Positions 8,202 to 17,756 are shown, numbered from the stretch's first letter. The stretch is 64,000 nucleotides of DNA from Burkholderia contaminans (GCF_029633825.1 NZ_CP090640.1:3286001-3350000); one strand, 5' to 3'. A program made the numbers and translations. Notes: generated by a model from the sequence alone, not told the origin.

Positions 8202-8470
8202 ACGCCGTCGCCGGCAGAGAAGCCTCGCCTCCCCCGCGACGGTGAGGTTTCGAGCCGGCACGACAGTTCAACGAGGACTGTCGTCACGCTGTCGGTGGAC
8301 CGCCACCGGGCGCCCGCACGCGATGCCCGATTTTTCTCCGTGTCGCCTGCCAGCGCGACGATCCCGCCCAGCCAGCCTGCCAAACTCGCCGGCGCCAAAG
8401 CGCCGACATGCCGAGATTCACGCATTCGGCTCCCGGAACGCTGTTTCCGTCAGCGCACGGGCGCCGCGAC
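8202..8470. other. intergenic region between convergent rdgC and hydrolase
   Basis: No gene is seen. An inverted repeat ACGACAGT/ACTGTCGT with a 9-nt loop lies at 8260-8284 and may end rdgC transcription, although no T-run follows. A copy of the 24-bp repeat is at 8373-8396. Confidence 0.5.
8373..8396 (+). repeat. 24-bp repeat, copy 2
   Basis: Begins CAGCCTGCCAAACTC and ends GCCGGCGCC; it matches the copy at 9151-9174 at 21 of 24 positions. It lies just past the 3' end of the isochorismatase-type gene. Confidence 0.45.
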
Positions 8471-9001
8471 TCATTTGATCAGGCGCAGCACATCGCGAAA
8501 ACGCGGATGCCGGCTGGAGCCCAGCCATTCGAACCCGATCATCTCGACCGTCGCGATTTGCACCCCCGCCACCCCGAGCCGGGCGATCCCCGCGTCCCGG
8601 TCAGTCATCCTGCGCGACCCCACGGCATCGCTGACCACTGTGACTTTGCGGCCGCTGCGCAATAGCCCGAACGCCGTTTGCAACACGCACACGTGCGCCT
8701 CGCATCCGGCGACGATGACACTGTTGCGCCCCGCCGGCAATGCATCGACCAGGCCCTCCGCGCACGCGTCGAAATGGTCCTTGACGACGGTGTCGGAGCA
8801 CAGATCCTTGATCTCCGGTACGTTCCGGCCCAGCTGGACGGGGCTCTGCTCGGTACCCATCACCGGCACCCCGAGGATCTGCGCAATGCGGGCAAGTCGG
8901 ACAGCCTGCGTGACGACCGATGCCCCTTCGTGGATCACCGGCATCAGCCGCGCCTGAAAATCAACCAATACGACCACTGAATCGTCGGACACGTGCAGCA
9001 C
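8471..9001 (-). CDS. isochorismatase-family cysteine hydrolase
   Basis: 176 residues. The isochorismatase-fold triad is visible: Asp14 in VVLVDFQARLMP, Lys in TVVKDHFDAC, and the nucleophile Cys in VAGCEAHVCVLQT. The length and the EQSPVQLG segment fit the YcaC-like or nicotinamidase-related group of unknown substrate. It begins with GTG at 9001, preceded by GGAG 8 nt upstream. It is monocistronic on the minus strand and flanked by two copies of the 24-bp repeat. A true isochorismatase role is unlikely, as no siderophore genes are nearby. Confidence 0.88.
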   Translation of the reverse strand: MLHVSDDSVVVLVDFQARLMPVIHEGASVVTQAVRLARIAQILGVPVMGTEQSPVQLGRNVPEIKDLCSDTVVKDHFDACAEGLVDALPAGRNSVIVAGCEAHVCVLQTAFGLLRSGRKVTVVSDAVGSRRMTDRDAGIARLGVAGVQIATVEMIGFEWLGSSRHPRFRDVLRLIK

Positions 9002-9008
9002 GGCGCAT

Positions 9009-9795
9009 TCTCCGGAGTGAAAGCGACGTCAACCACCATCGACCGTCGATGAAAAGTCGCTTTGTCGCAAGATCGTCAGTCCCGCACAAGACCGATATCG
9101 AATCGCGTCAATGACCGAGTGCGTGAATTCGGTAAACGGAAGCGGTCCCCAAGCCTACCAAACTTGCCGGCGCCGCTGACGTGATCGCATGGAGCCGGTT
9201 CATGGAATCCCCCACGGTCCAATCGCAGGAACGCCGGTTGCTCACTGCTTCGTATTGTCGAATCCGCCGCCCGCGACACGGCGACAGGCAAACCGCCACG
9301 ATTCAATCCCGGTTCAGAATCAATCACCAATACCGACAACGATTGCCAATCTATTTTCACCAAATTCAATAATCAGCTCATCTCCATTCCCTGGCGAATT
9401 CGCATATTTTACCGACCCAACAAGCAATAATTGCGACCTCATTCCAGAACATTATTCGAAAACCACAAAATCATTATTGACTTCGACTTTATCCGAACTT
9501 TAGAATCCCCAACGACAGCTTACGTTTCGATTTTCATACCGCGCACACACCCATGTCGGCGCGATACTGGAACGCCAACAGAGAAGTCTTGCATGCCCGG
9601 CCGGGGCAGCGCCTCCGTTTTTTCAATTCCGGCATTAACCGACAACCGGTTATTTCTCATTCAATTCGCCCCGGAAGTACGCCCGGATTAATTCCGAATT
9701 TCCCAGGAATTCCGCAATACCGGACGAAGCAGATCGAGCACCCGCTCATTCGATAATTCTCATAAAAATCGCCAGTCATCAGGAGGGACATCAAC
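9009..9795. other. AT-rich region without convincing genes
   Basis: Nearly 800 bp that are clearly richer in A and T than the flanks, most strongly at 9330-9780. Short frames occur on both strands but none has a good start site or a recognisable motif. The region must contain the promoters of the flanking divergent genes. The 24-bp repeat copy 3 lies at 9151-9174. The composition suggests acquired or decayed DNA. Confidence 0.55.
9151..9174 (+). repeat. 24-bp repeat, copy 3
   Basis: Begins AAGCCTACCAAACTT, identical to copy 1 over the first 15 positions and 22 of 24 overall. About 4.85 kb separate the two, and together they bracket the accessory patch, rdgC and the hydrolase. Confidence 0.5.
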
Positions 9796-11943
9796 ATGCA
9801 TCGCCTTGCGAAGTCGCTGTGTCTCGGATTCATCTGCGCCGGCCTGCTCGCGGCCTGCAATGACGACGACGTCAAATCGAGCAACCCGCCGTCGAACAAC
9901 GTCGCGCTGTCGTTCCGCATGGACACCGGCGGCCAGATCAACGCGTTCTACCGGCAGGACAACGTCGCCGCACACCTGCTCGTGCGCTCGTCGACGAAGC
10001 CGCGCCTGCTCGTGGTCTTCCCCGCCGGCAACAGCGGCACCGGGCTGTGGTTCGACGATACCGCGCAACCGGTGAACTGGAGCCTCGACACGCCGCCGTC
10101 CGCGCTATCGGCACCCGACACGCACGGTCGCCCGCTGTACGGCATCGGCGCCGACGTGTCGGTGGACACCAACACGCTGACGATCCGACAGGGCGTGCTC
10201 AGCAACGTGCGCTTCCTGCGTGACTTCAACGGCGGTGCAACGATTCCGCAGCAGATCCTCACCGCGCCGACGGTCCAGGGCAGCGCGGCACTGTGGCAAC
10301 GCGACCGGATCGACGGCGCGCCCGGCTATTCACTGCGCATCACGCTGCGCGACGGCGGCAGCATCGCGCCGGCAGCGGGCGGCAAGCTCGTCCTGAGCGC
10401 ACCGGCGGGCTCGCACACGTTGCGGCTGCATGTCGATGCGCTGTCGGGCGAGACGCCGTTGTCGCCGATCACGCACGCCGACCTGCTCGCGCCGTCGGTG
10501 AACCCCGACCCGGTGAGCCAGAACGTGCTCGAATTCCTGAGCTTCCACGACAAGCTGCTGGCCGGCTCGTGGCAGTACGACACCTACTTCGGCCGCGACA
10601 CGCTGATCTCGGTACGCATGCTGATGCCCGTGCTCGAACCTGCGGCGATCGAGGCCGGCCTGTCGTCGGTGCTGAGCCGGCTGTCTACCGACGGCAAGGT
10701 CGCGCACGAGGAAGGGATCGGCGAATTCGCCCTCGTCGACAACCAGAAGAACGGGCGGCCGAACGATTCGACACCGACTTACGACTACAAGATGATCGAC
10801 AGCGACTACCTGCTCGCGCCGATCGCGGCCGCGTGGCTGATCGACGATACGCGCGGCCAGGCCCGCGCGGCCGCGTATCTCGCGCAGCGCGGCAGCGACG
10901 GACAGACCAATGGCAGCCGCCTGGTCGTCAACCTGCTGCACGTCGCGACAACCGCGCAGCCGTTCGCGCAGCAGCCGACAGTCGCGAACCTGATCCACCT
11001 GCGGCCCGGCGAAATCGTCGGCAATTGGCGCGACAGTACCGACGGGCTCGGCGGCGGCGTCTATCCGTATGACGTCAACGCGGTGCTCGTGCCGGCCGCG
11101 TTGCGCGCGGCGAACGCATTCCTCGCGCGCGGCCTGCTCGATCCGTACCTGGATGCCGGACAGCGCGCGACGCTCGCCAATACGGCAAATCAGGCGGCCA
11201 CGTGGGAAACGCAGGCACCGCCGCTGTTCCAGGTCAGCGTACCGGCCGCGCAGGCGGCCACCGACGTGTCGGCCTATGCGCCGTCCGCGGGCGTGCCGGC
11301 CGGCGCCGCACCGGGCGCGCCACTGGCGTTCTACTCGCTGTCGCTCGATCAGCAGGGCAATCCTATTCCGGTGATGAATTCGGATGGCGGCTTCGCGCTG
11401 CTGTTCGGCACGCCGCCGGATGACGAGCTACAGCGGATCGTCACCGACGTCACGCGGCCGTTCCCGACCGGGCTCGTGACCGATGCCGGGATGCTGATCG
11501 CGAATCCCGCGTATGCAAGCCAGGCGCTGTGGCCGAAATTCACCAGTTCCGCGTATCACGGCACGGTGATCTGGTCGTGGCAGCAGGCGATGTGGGTGGC
11601 CGGGCTCGATCGCCAGCTCGCGCGCCAGGACTTGTCGGCTGCGACACGCACGCTGCTCGCGCAGGTGCGGCAGACGATCTGGCAGGTGATCTCGAACGGA
11701 CGCGACATGCGCACGTCCGAGATGTGGACGTGGTCGTACGTGAACGGCAAGTACCAGACCGATGCATTCGGTACGCGTAGCGCCGACGCCACCGAGGCGA
11801 ACGCTGCGCAGCTCTGGAGTACGACGTATCTCGCGATCCGCGATCCGCAGCAGCGCGCGGGCAAGTACTGGTGGCAGGCGTCGCAGCAGATGCAGGATGG
11901 TGCTCAGCCGAAACAGCGCGCGGCGGCGCTGGCAGCGCGGTAG
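9796..11943 (+). CDS. predicted lipoprotein, six-hairpin glycosidase-like
   Basis: 715 residues with a lipoprotein signal peptide: a basic start, a hydrophobic core and the lipobox LAAC with Cys21. The next residues are Asn-Asp-Asp-Asp. The N-terminal 200 residues look like a beta-sandwich. The rest carries SWQYDTYFGRDTLISVRMLM, HEEGIGEFALVDN and YDYKMIDSDYLLAP, and later GTVIWSWQQAMWVAG; this repeated acidic and aromatic pattern is typical of (alpha/alpha)6 six-hairpin glycosidases and debranching enzymes. A role in polysaccharide or glycoside cleavage at the cell envelope is inferred. AGGAGGG precedes the ATG. The gene stands alone after an AT-rich region. Confidence 0.75.
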   Translation: MHRLAKSLCLGFICAGLLAACNDDDVKSSNPPSNNVALSFRMDTGGQINAFYRQDNVAAHLLVRSSTKPRLLVVFPAGNSGTGLWFDDTAQPVNWSLDTPPSALSAPDTHGRPLYGIGADVSVDTNTLTIRQGVLSNVRFLRDFNGGATIPQQILTAPTVQGSAALWQRDRIDGAPGYSLRITLRDGGSIAPAAGGKLVLSAPAGSHTLRLHVDALSGETPLSPITHADLLAPSVNPDPVSQNVLEFLSFHDKLLAGSWQYDTYFGRDTLISVRMLMPVLEPAAIEAGLSSVLSRLSTDGKVAHEEGIGEFALVDNQKNGRPNDSTPTYDYKMIDSDYLLAPIAAAWLIDDTRGQARAAAYLAQRGSDGQTNGSRLVVNLLHVATTAQPFAQQPTVANLIHLRPGEIVGNWRDSTDGLGGGVYPYDVNAVLVPAALRAANAFLARGLLDPYLDAGQRATLANTANQAATWETQAPPLFQVSVPAAQAATDVSAYAPSAGVPAGAAPGAPLAFYSLSLDQQGNPIPVMNSDGGFALLFGTPPDDELQRIVTDVTRPFPTGLVTDAGMLIANPAYASQALWPKFTSSAYHGTVIWSWQQAMWVAGLDRQLARQDLSAATRTLLAQVRQTIWQVISNGRDMRTSEMWTWSYVNGKYQTDAFGTRSADATEANAAQLWSTTYLAIRDPQQRAGKYWWQASQQMQDGAQPKQRAAALAAR

Positions 11944-11978
11944 CGCGTCGCCAGCCGCATGCCGACCGGCCATGCAAA

Positions 11979-12008
11979 AGCCCCGGTGGCGTTACCGCCT
12001 CCGGGGCT
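11979..12008. terminator. bidirectional terminator between convergent genes
   Basis: AGCCCCGG and CCGGGGCT arms with a GC-rich loop, with AAAAG on one side and CTTCGTT on the other. It separates the lipoprotein gene from the diguanylate cyclase gene. Confidence 0.75.
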
Positions 12009-12106
12009 TCGTTGGAGATCGAGGCGCCGGACACGGCCTCTTTACGCCCGGGTTGCCGAACGTTCCGCATCCGTTCACCGGCGCCCGCGTGCCGCGCCAA
12101 CCCGTG

Positions 12107-13507
12107 TCACCGCGCCACGACCCGGTTCCGCCCTTCCCGCTTCGCCTGGTACAACCGTTCGTCGACCACGCGCAGCAACGCATCGACCGTGCTGCCGTCG
12201 GCCCCGTATTGCGCAACGCCGACGCTGACCGTCACCTGCACGCGCTTGAAATCGAGCCCGAACGGCGAGCTCGCGATCGACGAGCGCACGCGCTCGGCGG
12301 TCATCCGTGCGCCTTCGAGCGGCATCTCCGGCAGCAGCGCCATGAATTCCTCGCCGCCGACCCGCGCGAGCCCGCCGGCCGGCCGGATCGCGTCGAGGCA
12401 CTGGCGCACGACACCGCGCAGCACCTCATCGCCGATCTGATGCCCGTACGCATCGTTGATGTTCTTGAAATTGTCGAGATCGAGCGCGAGCAGGCAGAAC
12501 GGCGTGCCGTCGCGCTCGGCCCGCACCATCTCGCGCTCGACCTGCGCGATGAATTGCCGGCGGTTCGACGCGCCCGTCATCGGGTCGGTAGCGGCCATGT
12601 ATTCGAGCTTCTGGTTCGTGCGCCGCAGCTCCTGCAACGCGCTCTCGGTGCGCGCCATCGATTCCGACAGCCGGCTCATCAGGTCTTCCTGGCGGTAGAT
12701 CGCCGAGAACGAGCGCGTCGTCTGCAGCGCCTGCACGACGCCGTAGCTGAGCAGGAAGAAGCCGCCGGCGAAGATCGCGTGCGCGAGCCACCACATGTGA
12801 TTCCACGGCTTGCCGAGAATGAACGCGAGCGACGACAGTGCAAACGCCATGATCGACACGCCGTAGATCATCATCAGCGGCGAGCGGATCCGCCGCGCGA
12901 GCAGCACGGCGACGTTCAGCAGCGAGAATACGAGCGCGCCGCCTTCCATCGACAGCCGCGTGCCCGGCGCGCCCGCGACCGGCGAATACGCGATGTACGC
13001 CACGACCACGTTGACGATCACGAAGAAGACGATCCACGGCAGCCACGTGCGCACGCTCGTGCGCTTCTCGACGCGATCGGGCGGCCGCGAATACGACAGC
13101 AGGCCCGTGAGCAGCAGGATCGACATCACGAGCCGCGACGCGGGCCCGTACAGCAGGAACAGCCAGATGTTGTGATGCGCCATCCCGGTGAATGCACCGT
13201 GCAGCGCATAGATCATCGCGAAGCCGAGAAAGCCGAGTGTCAGCCAGCGCAGCAGCGGCTCGCCGGACGACCGGTAGCAGACCCACGTCACGTAGGTGAC
13301 GAACGCGCCTTCGAGGGTGGCGGCGGCGATCGCGATTTCATGGAACGCGTGGTTCTCGAACACGACGTGCGGGTCGCTGAAGAACCACAGATACGCAATC
13401 AGATAGGCGGGCAGCAACGCGAATCCGACCAGCAGGCATTTCGCGTAGAGCCTTGCGGCCGCGCTGACGACGCGCGGCGGTTCCCCGGCTGCATAGGTCG
13501 TACTCAT
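12107..13507 (-). CDS. membrane-bound diguanylate cyclase (GGEEF)
   Basis: 466 residues. About seven hydrophobic helices fill residues 20-270 (for example LLVGFALLPAYLIAYLWFF and WIVFFVIVNVVVAYIAY), forming a membrane sensory module of MASE type. A short coiled coil around EDLMSRLSESMARTESAL leads to a GGDEF domain that starts at AATDPMTGASNRRQF and has an intact GGEEF active site. Such enzymes make cyclic di-GMP from two GTP. The product-inhibition I-site (RxxD five residues before the motif) is absent: RPAG stands there. The signal sensed is unknown. It has its own promoter and is monocistronic. Confidence 0.92.
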   Translation of the reverse strand: MSTTYAAGEPPRVVSAAARLYAKCLLVGFALLPAYLIAYLWFFSDPHVVFENHAFHEIAIAAATLEGAFVTYVTWVCYRSSGEPLLRWLTLGFLGFAMIYALHGAFTGMAHHNIWLFLLYGPASRLVMSILLLTGLLSYSRPPDRVEKRTSVRTWLPWIVFFVIVNVVVAYIAYSPVAGAPGTRLSMEGGALVFSLLNVAVLLARRIRSPLMMIYGVSIMAFALSSLAFILGKPWNHMWWLAHAIFAGGFFLLSYGVVQALQTTRSFSAIYRQEDLMSRLSESMARTESALQELRRTNQKLEYMAATDPMTGASNRRQFIAQVEREMVRAERDGTPFCLLALDLDNFKNINDAYGHQIGDEVLRGVVRQCLDAIRPAGGLARVGGEEFMALLPEMPLEGARMTAERVRSSIASSPFGLDFKRVQVTVSVGVAQYGADGSTVDALLRVVDERLYQAKREGRNRVVAR

Positions 13508-13607
13508 TCGGTCCCCGGTCGGTCTGCTGCGTGGGTTCGAACCTTCGCGGCACGGATCACACGACGCACGATCCTGCCCATCGTGCCGAAAGGCAAATGT
13601 CAGAGCA

Positions 13608-13635
13608 AGTATAGGTGGGGCAATTCGTTTGACAA
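13608..13635 (-). promoter_or_regulatory. sigma-70 promoter of the diguanylate cyclase gene
   Basis: On the minus strand TTGTCA (13630-13635) and TATACT (13608-13613) are separated by 16 bp. Transcription would begin near 13600, about 95 bases before the start codon. Confidence 0.65.
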
Positions 13636-13768
13636 GTAAGGGGAAACGGCATTGCCGGGCGCATGCCTATTGCTTCCCGATTGTTTCGAATGGCGGATCA
13701 TTCGCACCGATTCGCGTCGCGGCCGCCTGTCTCGCCGAAGCGAAACCGCGGCCGCTCCACATCAAAGA

Positions 13769-14947
13769 TCAGAGGATTTCGAACAGGCCGGCTGCACCCT
13801 GCCCGCCGCCGATGCACATCGTGACGACCACGTACTTCACGCCGCGCCGCTTGCCTTCGATCAGCGCATGGCCCGTCAGGCGTGCGCCCGACACACCGTA
13901 CGGATGGCCGACCGCGATCGCGCCGCCGTTCACGTTAAGACGATCCTCAGGAATCCCGAGCGTGTCGCGGCAGTACAGCACCTGCACCGCGAATGCTTCG
14001 TTCAGTTCCCACAGGCCGATATCGTCGACCTTCAGCCCCGCCTGCTTCAGCAGCTTCGGCACCGCGAACACGGGGCCGATGCCCATCTCGTCCGGCTCGC
14101 AACCGGCCACCGCGAAACCGCGGAACACGCCGAGCGGTTGCAGCCCTTCGCGCCGCGCGGCGTCGGCGCTCATCACGACGCAGGCCGACGCGCCGTCCGA
14201 GAACTGGCTCGCGTTGCCGGCGGTGATCACGCCGCCCGGCACGGCCGAGCGAATCTTCGACACGCCTTCGAGCGTCGTGTCGGGGCGAATCCCTTCGTCG
14301 GCCGAGACCGTCACTTCCTTCGTGAACAGGCGGCCCGTCGCCTTGTCGGCAACGCCCGCGAGCACGGTGATCGGCACGATCTCGTCGAGGAAGCGCCCGG
14401 CTTCCTGCGCAGCCGCGGCGCGCAGTTGCGACTGCACGCCGTACTCGTCCTGCCGCTCCTTCGAGATGCCGTAGCGCTTCGCGACGTTCTCGGCCGTCTG
14501 CAGCATGTTCCAGTAGATCTCGGGCTTGTGCTGGACGAGCCAGCCTTCCTGGATCATGTGGTGGTTCATCTCGTTCTGCACGCACGAGATCGATTCGACG
14601 CCGCCCGCCACATACACTTCGCCTTCGCCCGCGATGATCCGCTGCGCGGCCAGTGCGATGGTCTGCAGCCCGGACGAGCAGAAACGGTTCACGGTCATCC
14701 CCGGCACCGTCACGGGCAGCCCCGCGCGCAGTGCGATCTGCCGCGCGATGTTCGCGCCGGTCGCGCCCTCGGGGTTCGCGCAACCCATGATCACGTCCTC
14801 GACGCGTGCGGGGTCGAGCTTCGCGCGTTCGACAGCGGCCGCGACCGCGTGGCCGCCGAGCGTCGCGCCGTGCGTCATGTTGAAAGCACCGCGCCAGGAT
14901 TTCGCCAGCGGCGTGCGGGCGGTCGATACGATTACGGCTTCGGTCAT
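13769..14947 (-). CDS. acetyl-CoA C-acyltransferase (thiolase)
   Basis: 392 residues, the normal thiolase length. The acyl-accepting Cys lies in [11 protein letters not shown] near residue 90, the His in [17 protein letters not shown], and the second Cys in [15 protein letters not shown]. The enzyme splits 3-ketoacyl-CoA in beta-oxidation or runs in the condensing direction. AGGAGA lies 5-6 nt before the ATG. Its neighbours, a FadB-like fusion protein and an acyl-CoA ligase on the same strand, favour fatty-acid or related acyl degradation (FadA/FadI role) over polyhydroxybutyrate synthesis. pncA is inserted between it and the FadB-like gene. Confidence 0.93.
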   Translation of the reverse strand: MTEAVIVSTARTPLAKSWRGAFNMTHGATLGGHAVAAAVERAKLDPARVEDVIMGCANPEGATGANIARQIALRAGLPVTVPGMTVNRFCSSGLQTIALAAQRIIAGEGEVYVAGGVESISCVQNEMNHHMIQEGWLVQHKPEIYWNMLQTAENVAKRYGISKERQDEYGVQSQLRAAAAQEAGRFLDEIVPITVLAGVADKATGRLFTKEVTVSADEGIRPDTTLEGVSKIRSAVPGGVITAGNASQFSDGASACVVMSADAARREGLQPLGVFRGFAVAGCEPDEMGIGPVFAVPKLLKQAGLKVDDIGLWELNEAFAVQVLYCRDTLGIPEDRLNVNGGAIAVGHPYGVSGARLTGHALIEGKRRGVKYVVVTMCIGGGQGAAGLFEIL

Positions 14948-14998
14948 GCGAGTCTCCTTCGGTCCTGCTTCATGTCCTGAATCGGATGGGAAATTGCG

Positions 14999-15631
14999 CT
15001 ACGCCGCCGGGCGCGCGCCCGCGGACGTCACATGCGCGACGCCCGCTGCCTGCATCTGTTGCCACGCGTGGGCGAGCGACCCGTTCAGGTCGATCGCGCG
15101 GCACGCATCGTTGATCACCGCGGCTTCGAAACCGGCCGCGCGCGCATCGAGCGCCGACCACGCGACGCAATAGTCGGTCGCGAGCCCGCAGCACCACACG
15201 CGCTTCGCACCGAGCTCGCGCAGATAGCCCGCAAGCCCGGTGCGCGTCGTGCGGTCGGCTTCGACGAACGCGGAATAGCTGTCGACCTGCGCGTCGCCGC
15301 CCTTGCGGATCACGAGCCGCGCATGCGGGATGTCGAGATCGCGATGCAGCGCCGCGCCATCGGTGTCCTGCACGCAGTGCACGGGCCACAGCACCTGCTC
15401 ACCGTACGGCAGCGAAAGCGTGGAAAACGGTTCGCGGCCCGGATGGTTCGCCGCGAACGACACGTGCTCGCGCGGGTGCCAGTCCTGCGTCAGCACGACC
15501 TGGTCGAAGCGTTGCGCGAGCGCGTTGATCACCGGCACGACCGCGTCGCCGTCAGGCACCGCGAGCGCGCCGCCCGGCATGAAGTCGTATTGCACGTCGA
15601 TCACGAGCAGTACGTCGTCGGTGCGTTTCAT
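14999..15631 (-). CDS. pncA: nicotinamidase
   Basis: 210 residues. Active-site residues of nicotinamidase are visible: Asp12 in LLVIDVQYDFMPGG, the metal-binding Asp and His in LTQDWHPREHVSF, Lys in VIRKGGD and the nucleophile Cys in GLATDYCVAW. The protein converts nicotinamide to nicotinate in NAD salvage in the cytoplasm. The ATG at 15631 with CGGAGAA upstream is preferred over a much longer open frame. It sits between two beta-oxidation genes on the same strand, 40 bp after the FadB-like stop. This may be chance or shared transcription linked to NAD demand. Confidence 0.93.
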   Translation of the reverse strand: MKRTDDVLLVIDVQYDFMPGGALAVPDGDAVVPVINALAQRFDQVVLTQDWHPREHVSFAANHPGREPFSTLSLPYGEQVLWPVHCVQDTDGAALHRDLDIPHARLVIRKGGDAQVDSYSAFVEADRTTRTGLAGYLRELGAKRVWCCGLATDYCVAWSALDARAAGFEAAVINDACRAIDLNGSLAHAWQQMQAAGVAHVTSAGARPAA

Positions 15632-15671
15632 TGCGTTTCTCCGGGTATGCGTCGCGCCGCGATCCGGCGCG

Positions 15672-17756
15672 TCAGCCGTTGAACCCGCGGCCGGCCTTCG
15701 CGAGTTCCGCGATCGACGGTGCGAGCTGCCATGCGTCGCCGTTCGGTGCGGCCGCGTAGCGGCGAATCGCGCGCTCGACGTTGTAGAGGCCGACCACGTC
15801 CGCGTACAGCATCGGGCCGCCGCGCCACAGCGGGAAGCCATAGCCGGTCAGGTAGACCATGTCGATGTCGGACGCCTTCGACGCGATCTTCTCCTCGAGG
15901 ATCTTCGCGCCTTCATTGACGAGTGCGAACACGAGCCGCTCGACGATCTCGTCGTCGCCGATCTTGCGACGCTCGACACCGCGCTCCTTCGAATACGCGA
16001 CGACCATCTCGTCGACGAGCGACGACGGCCTGGCCTTGCGCTCGCCCGGCACGTAGTCGTACCAGCCGGCGCCCGTCTTCTGGCCGAAGCGGCCCTGCTC
16101 GCACAGGCGGTCGGCGATCTTCGAGTACTGTAGATCGGGCTGCTCGATGTAACGGCGCTTGCGGATCGCCCAGCCGATGTCGTTGCCGGCAAGGTCGCTC
16201 ATCCGGAACGGGCCCATCGCGAAACCGAACTTCTCGATCGCACGATCGACCTGCGCGGGCAGCGCGCCTTCCTCGAGCATGAACAGCGCCTGACGGATGT
16301 ACTGCTCGATCATCCGGTTGCCGATGAAGCCGTCGCACACGCCCGACACGACCGCCGTCTTGCGGATCTTCTTCGCGACGGCCATCACGGTGGCAAGCAC
16401 GTCCTTCGCGGTCTGCGCGCCGCGCACGACCTCGAGCAGCTTCATCACGTTCGCCGGGCTGAAGAAGTGCATGCCGACGACGTCCTGCGGACGCTTCGTG
16501 AATGCAGCGATCTTGTCGACGTCGAGCGTCGACGTGTTCGACGCGAGGATCGCCTCCGCCTTCGCGACTTCGTCGAGCTTCGTGAACACCTGCTCCTTCA
16601 CGCCGAGTTCCTCGAACACGGCCTCGACGATCAGGTCGGCGTCCTTCAGGTCGTCGTAGGACAGCGTCGGCGTGATCAGCGCCATGCGCGCGTCGAGCTT
16701 CTCCTGCGTGAGCTTGCCCTTCTTCACCTGCGCGTCGTAGTTCTTGCGGATCGTCGCGACGCCGCGCTCGAGCGCCTCCTGTTTCGTCTCGAGCAGCGTG
16801 ACGGGCAGGCCTGCGTTGACGAAGTTCATCGCGATCCCGCCACCCATCGTGCCCGCGCCGATCACGCCGACGCGGCGGATCTCGCGCAGCGGCGTATCGG
16901 CCGGCACGTCGGGAATCTTGCTCGCCGCGCGCTCGCCGAAGAACGCATGCCGCAGCGCACGGCTTTCCGGCGTCATCATCAGCGCGACGAAACCCTCGCG
17001 CTCGGCCACGCTGCCCTTGTCGAAGCCGTGCAGCACGCCGGCCTCGATCGCGTCGATGCACTTGTGCGGTGCGGGGAAATTCGGCGCGGCGGCCTTCGCG
17101 GAATTGCGCGCGAACTGGATGAAGCCCGCGGCGTTCGGGTGAACGATCTTGCGATCGCGCACGCGCGGATGCGGCCCCTTCTGCGCGCCGACCTTGCCCG
17201 CGAACGCGACGGCCGCGTCGAGCAGGTCTCCGTCGGCCATTTCGTCGAACAGCCCGCTCTTCGCAAGCTGCTCCGACGGCACAGGCGCGCCCGACACGAT
17301 CATGTTCAACGCGGTTTCGAGCCCCACCGCACGCGGCAGGCGCTGCGTGCCGCCCGCGCCCGGCAGCAGGCCGAGCTTCACTTCGGGCAGCGCGACCTGC
17401 GCGCCCGGTGCCGCGACGCGGTAGTGCGCGCCGAGCGCAAGCTCGAGGCCGCCGCCCATCACGACGCTGTGCAGCGCCGCGACGACGGGCTTCGCGCTCG
17501 CCTCCACCGCGCGGATCACGGTGTGCAGCGTGGGCTCCTGCAGCGCCTTCGGCGTATTGAATTCGGTGATGTCGGCGCCGCCCGAGAATGCGCGTCCCGC
17601 GCCGGTCAGCACGATGGCTGTCACCGACGGGTCCTGCGCGGCGCGATCGAGCGCGTCCATGACGCCCTGACGGGTCGACAGGCCGAGCCCGTTGACGGGC
17701 GGATTGTTGAGCGTAAGGACGGCCACGCCGTCGCGAGTCGAGTAATCCACTGCCAT
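15672..17756 (-). CDS. FadB/FadJ-like enoyl-CoA hydratase and 3-hydroxyacyl-CoA dehydrogenase fusion
   Basis: 694 residues. Residues 1-190 form a crotonase domain (GAGRAFSGGADITEF; LLPGAGGTQRLPRAVG). The NAD-binding motif VGVIGAGTMGGGIAMNF stands near residue 300 and FFSPANVMKLLEVVRG near residue 430, followed by two C-terminal dehydrogenase domains. The two steps hydrate enoyl-CoA and oxidise the 3-hydroxyacyl-CoA with NAD+. GGAGG is 8 nt before the ATG at 17756; an upstream in-frame ATG would add a few residues. The length is close to the 700-residue FadJ-like proteins of beta-proteobacteria. Thiolase downstream and acyl-CoA ligase upstream complete the cycle. Confidence 0.93.
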   Translation of the reverse strand: MAVDYSTRDGVAVLTLNNPPVNGLGLSTRQGVMDALDRAAQDPSVTAIVLTGAGRAFSGGADITEFNTPKALQEPTLHTVIRAVEASAKPVVAALHSVVMGGGLELALGAHYRVAAPGAQVALPEVKLGLLPGAGGTQRLPRAVGLETALNMIVSGAPVPSEQLAKSGLFDEMADGDLLDAAVAFAGKVGAQKGPHPRVRDRKIVHPNAAGFIQFARNSAKAAAPNFPAPHKCIDAIEAGVLHGFDKGSVAEREGFVALMMTPESRALRHAFFGERAASKIPDVPADTPLREIRRVGVIGAGTMGGGIAMNFVNAGLPVTLLETKQEALERGVATIRKNYDAQVKKGKLTQEKLDARMALITPTLSYDDLKDADLIVEAVFEELGVKEQVFTKLDEVAKAEAILASNTSTLDVDKIAAFTKRPQDVVGMHFFSPANVMKLLEVVRGAQTAKDVLATVMAVAKKIRKTAVVSGVCDGFIGNRMIEQYIRQALFMLEEGALPAQVDRAIEKFGFAMGPFRMSDLAGNDIGWAIRKRRYIEQPDLQYSKIADRLCEQGRFGQKTGAGWYDYVPGERKARPSSLVDEMVVAYSKERGVERRKIGDDEIVERLVFALVNEGAKILEEKIASKASDIDMVYLTGYGFPLWRGGPMLYADVVGLYNVERAIRRYAAAPNGDAWQLAPSIAELAKAGRGFNG

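Noticed and set aside
8471..9001. True isochorismatase of a siderophore pathway
   Set aside because: The fold and triad fit many cysteine hydrolases; no aryl-carrier domain or siderophore genes are nearby.
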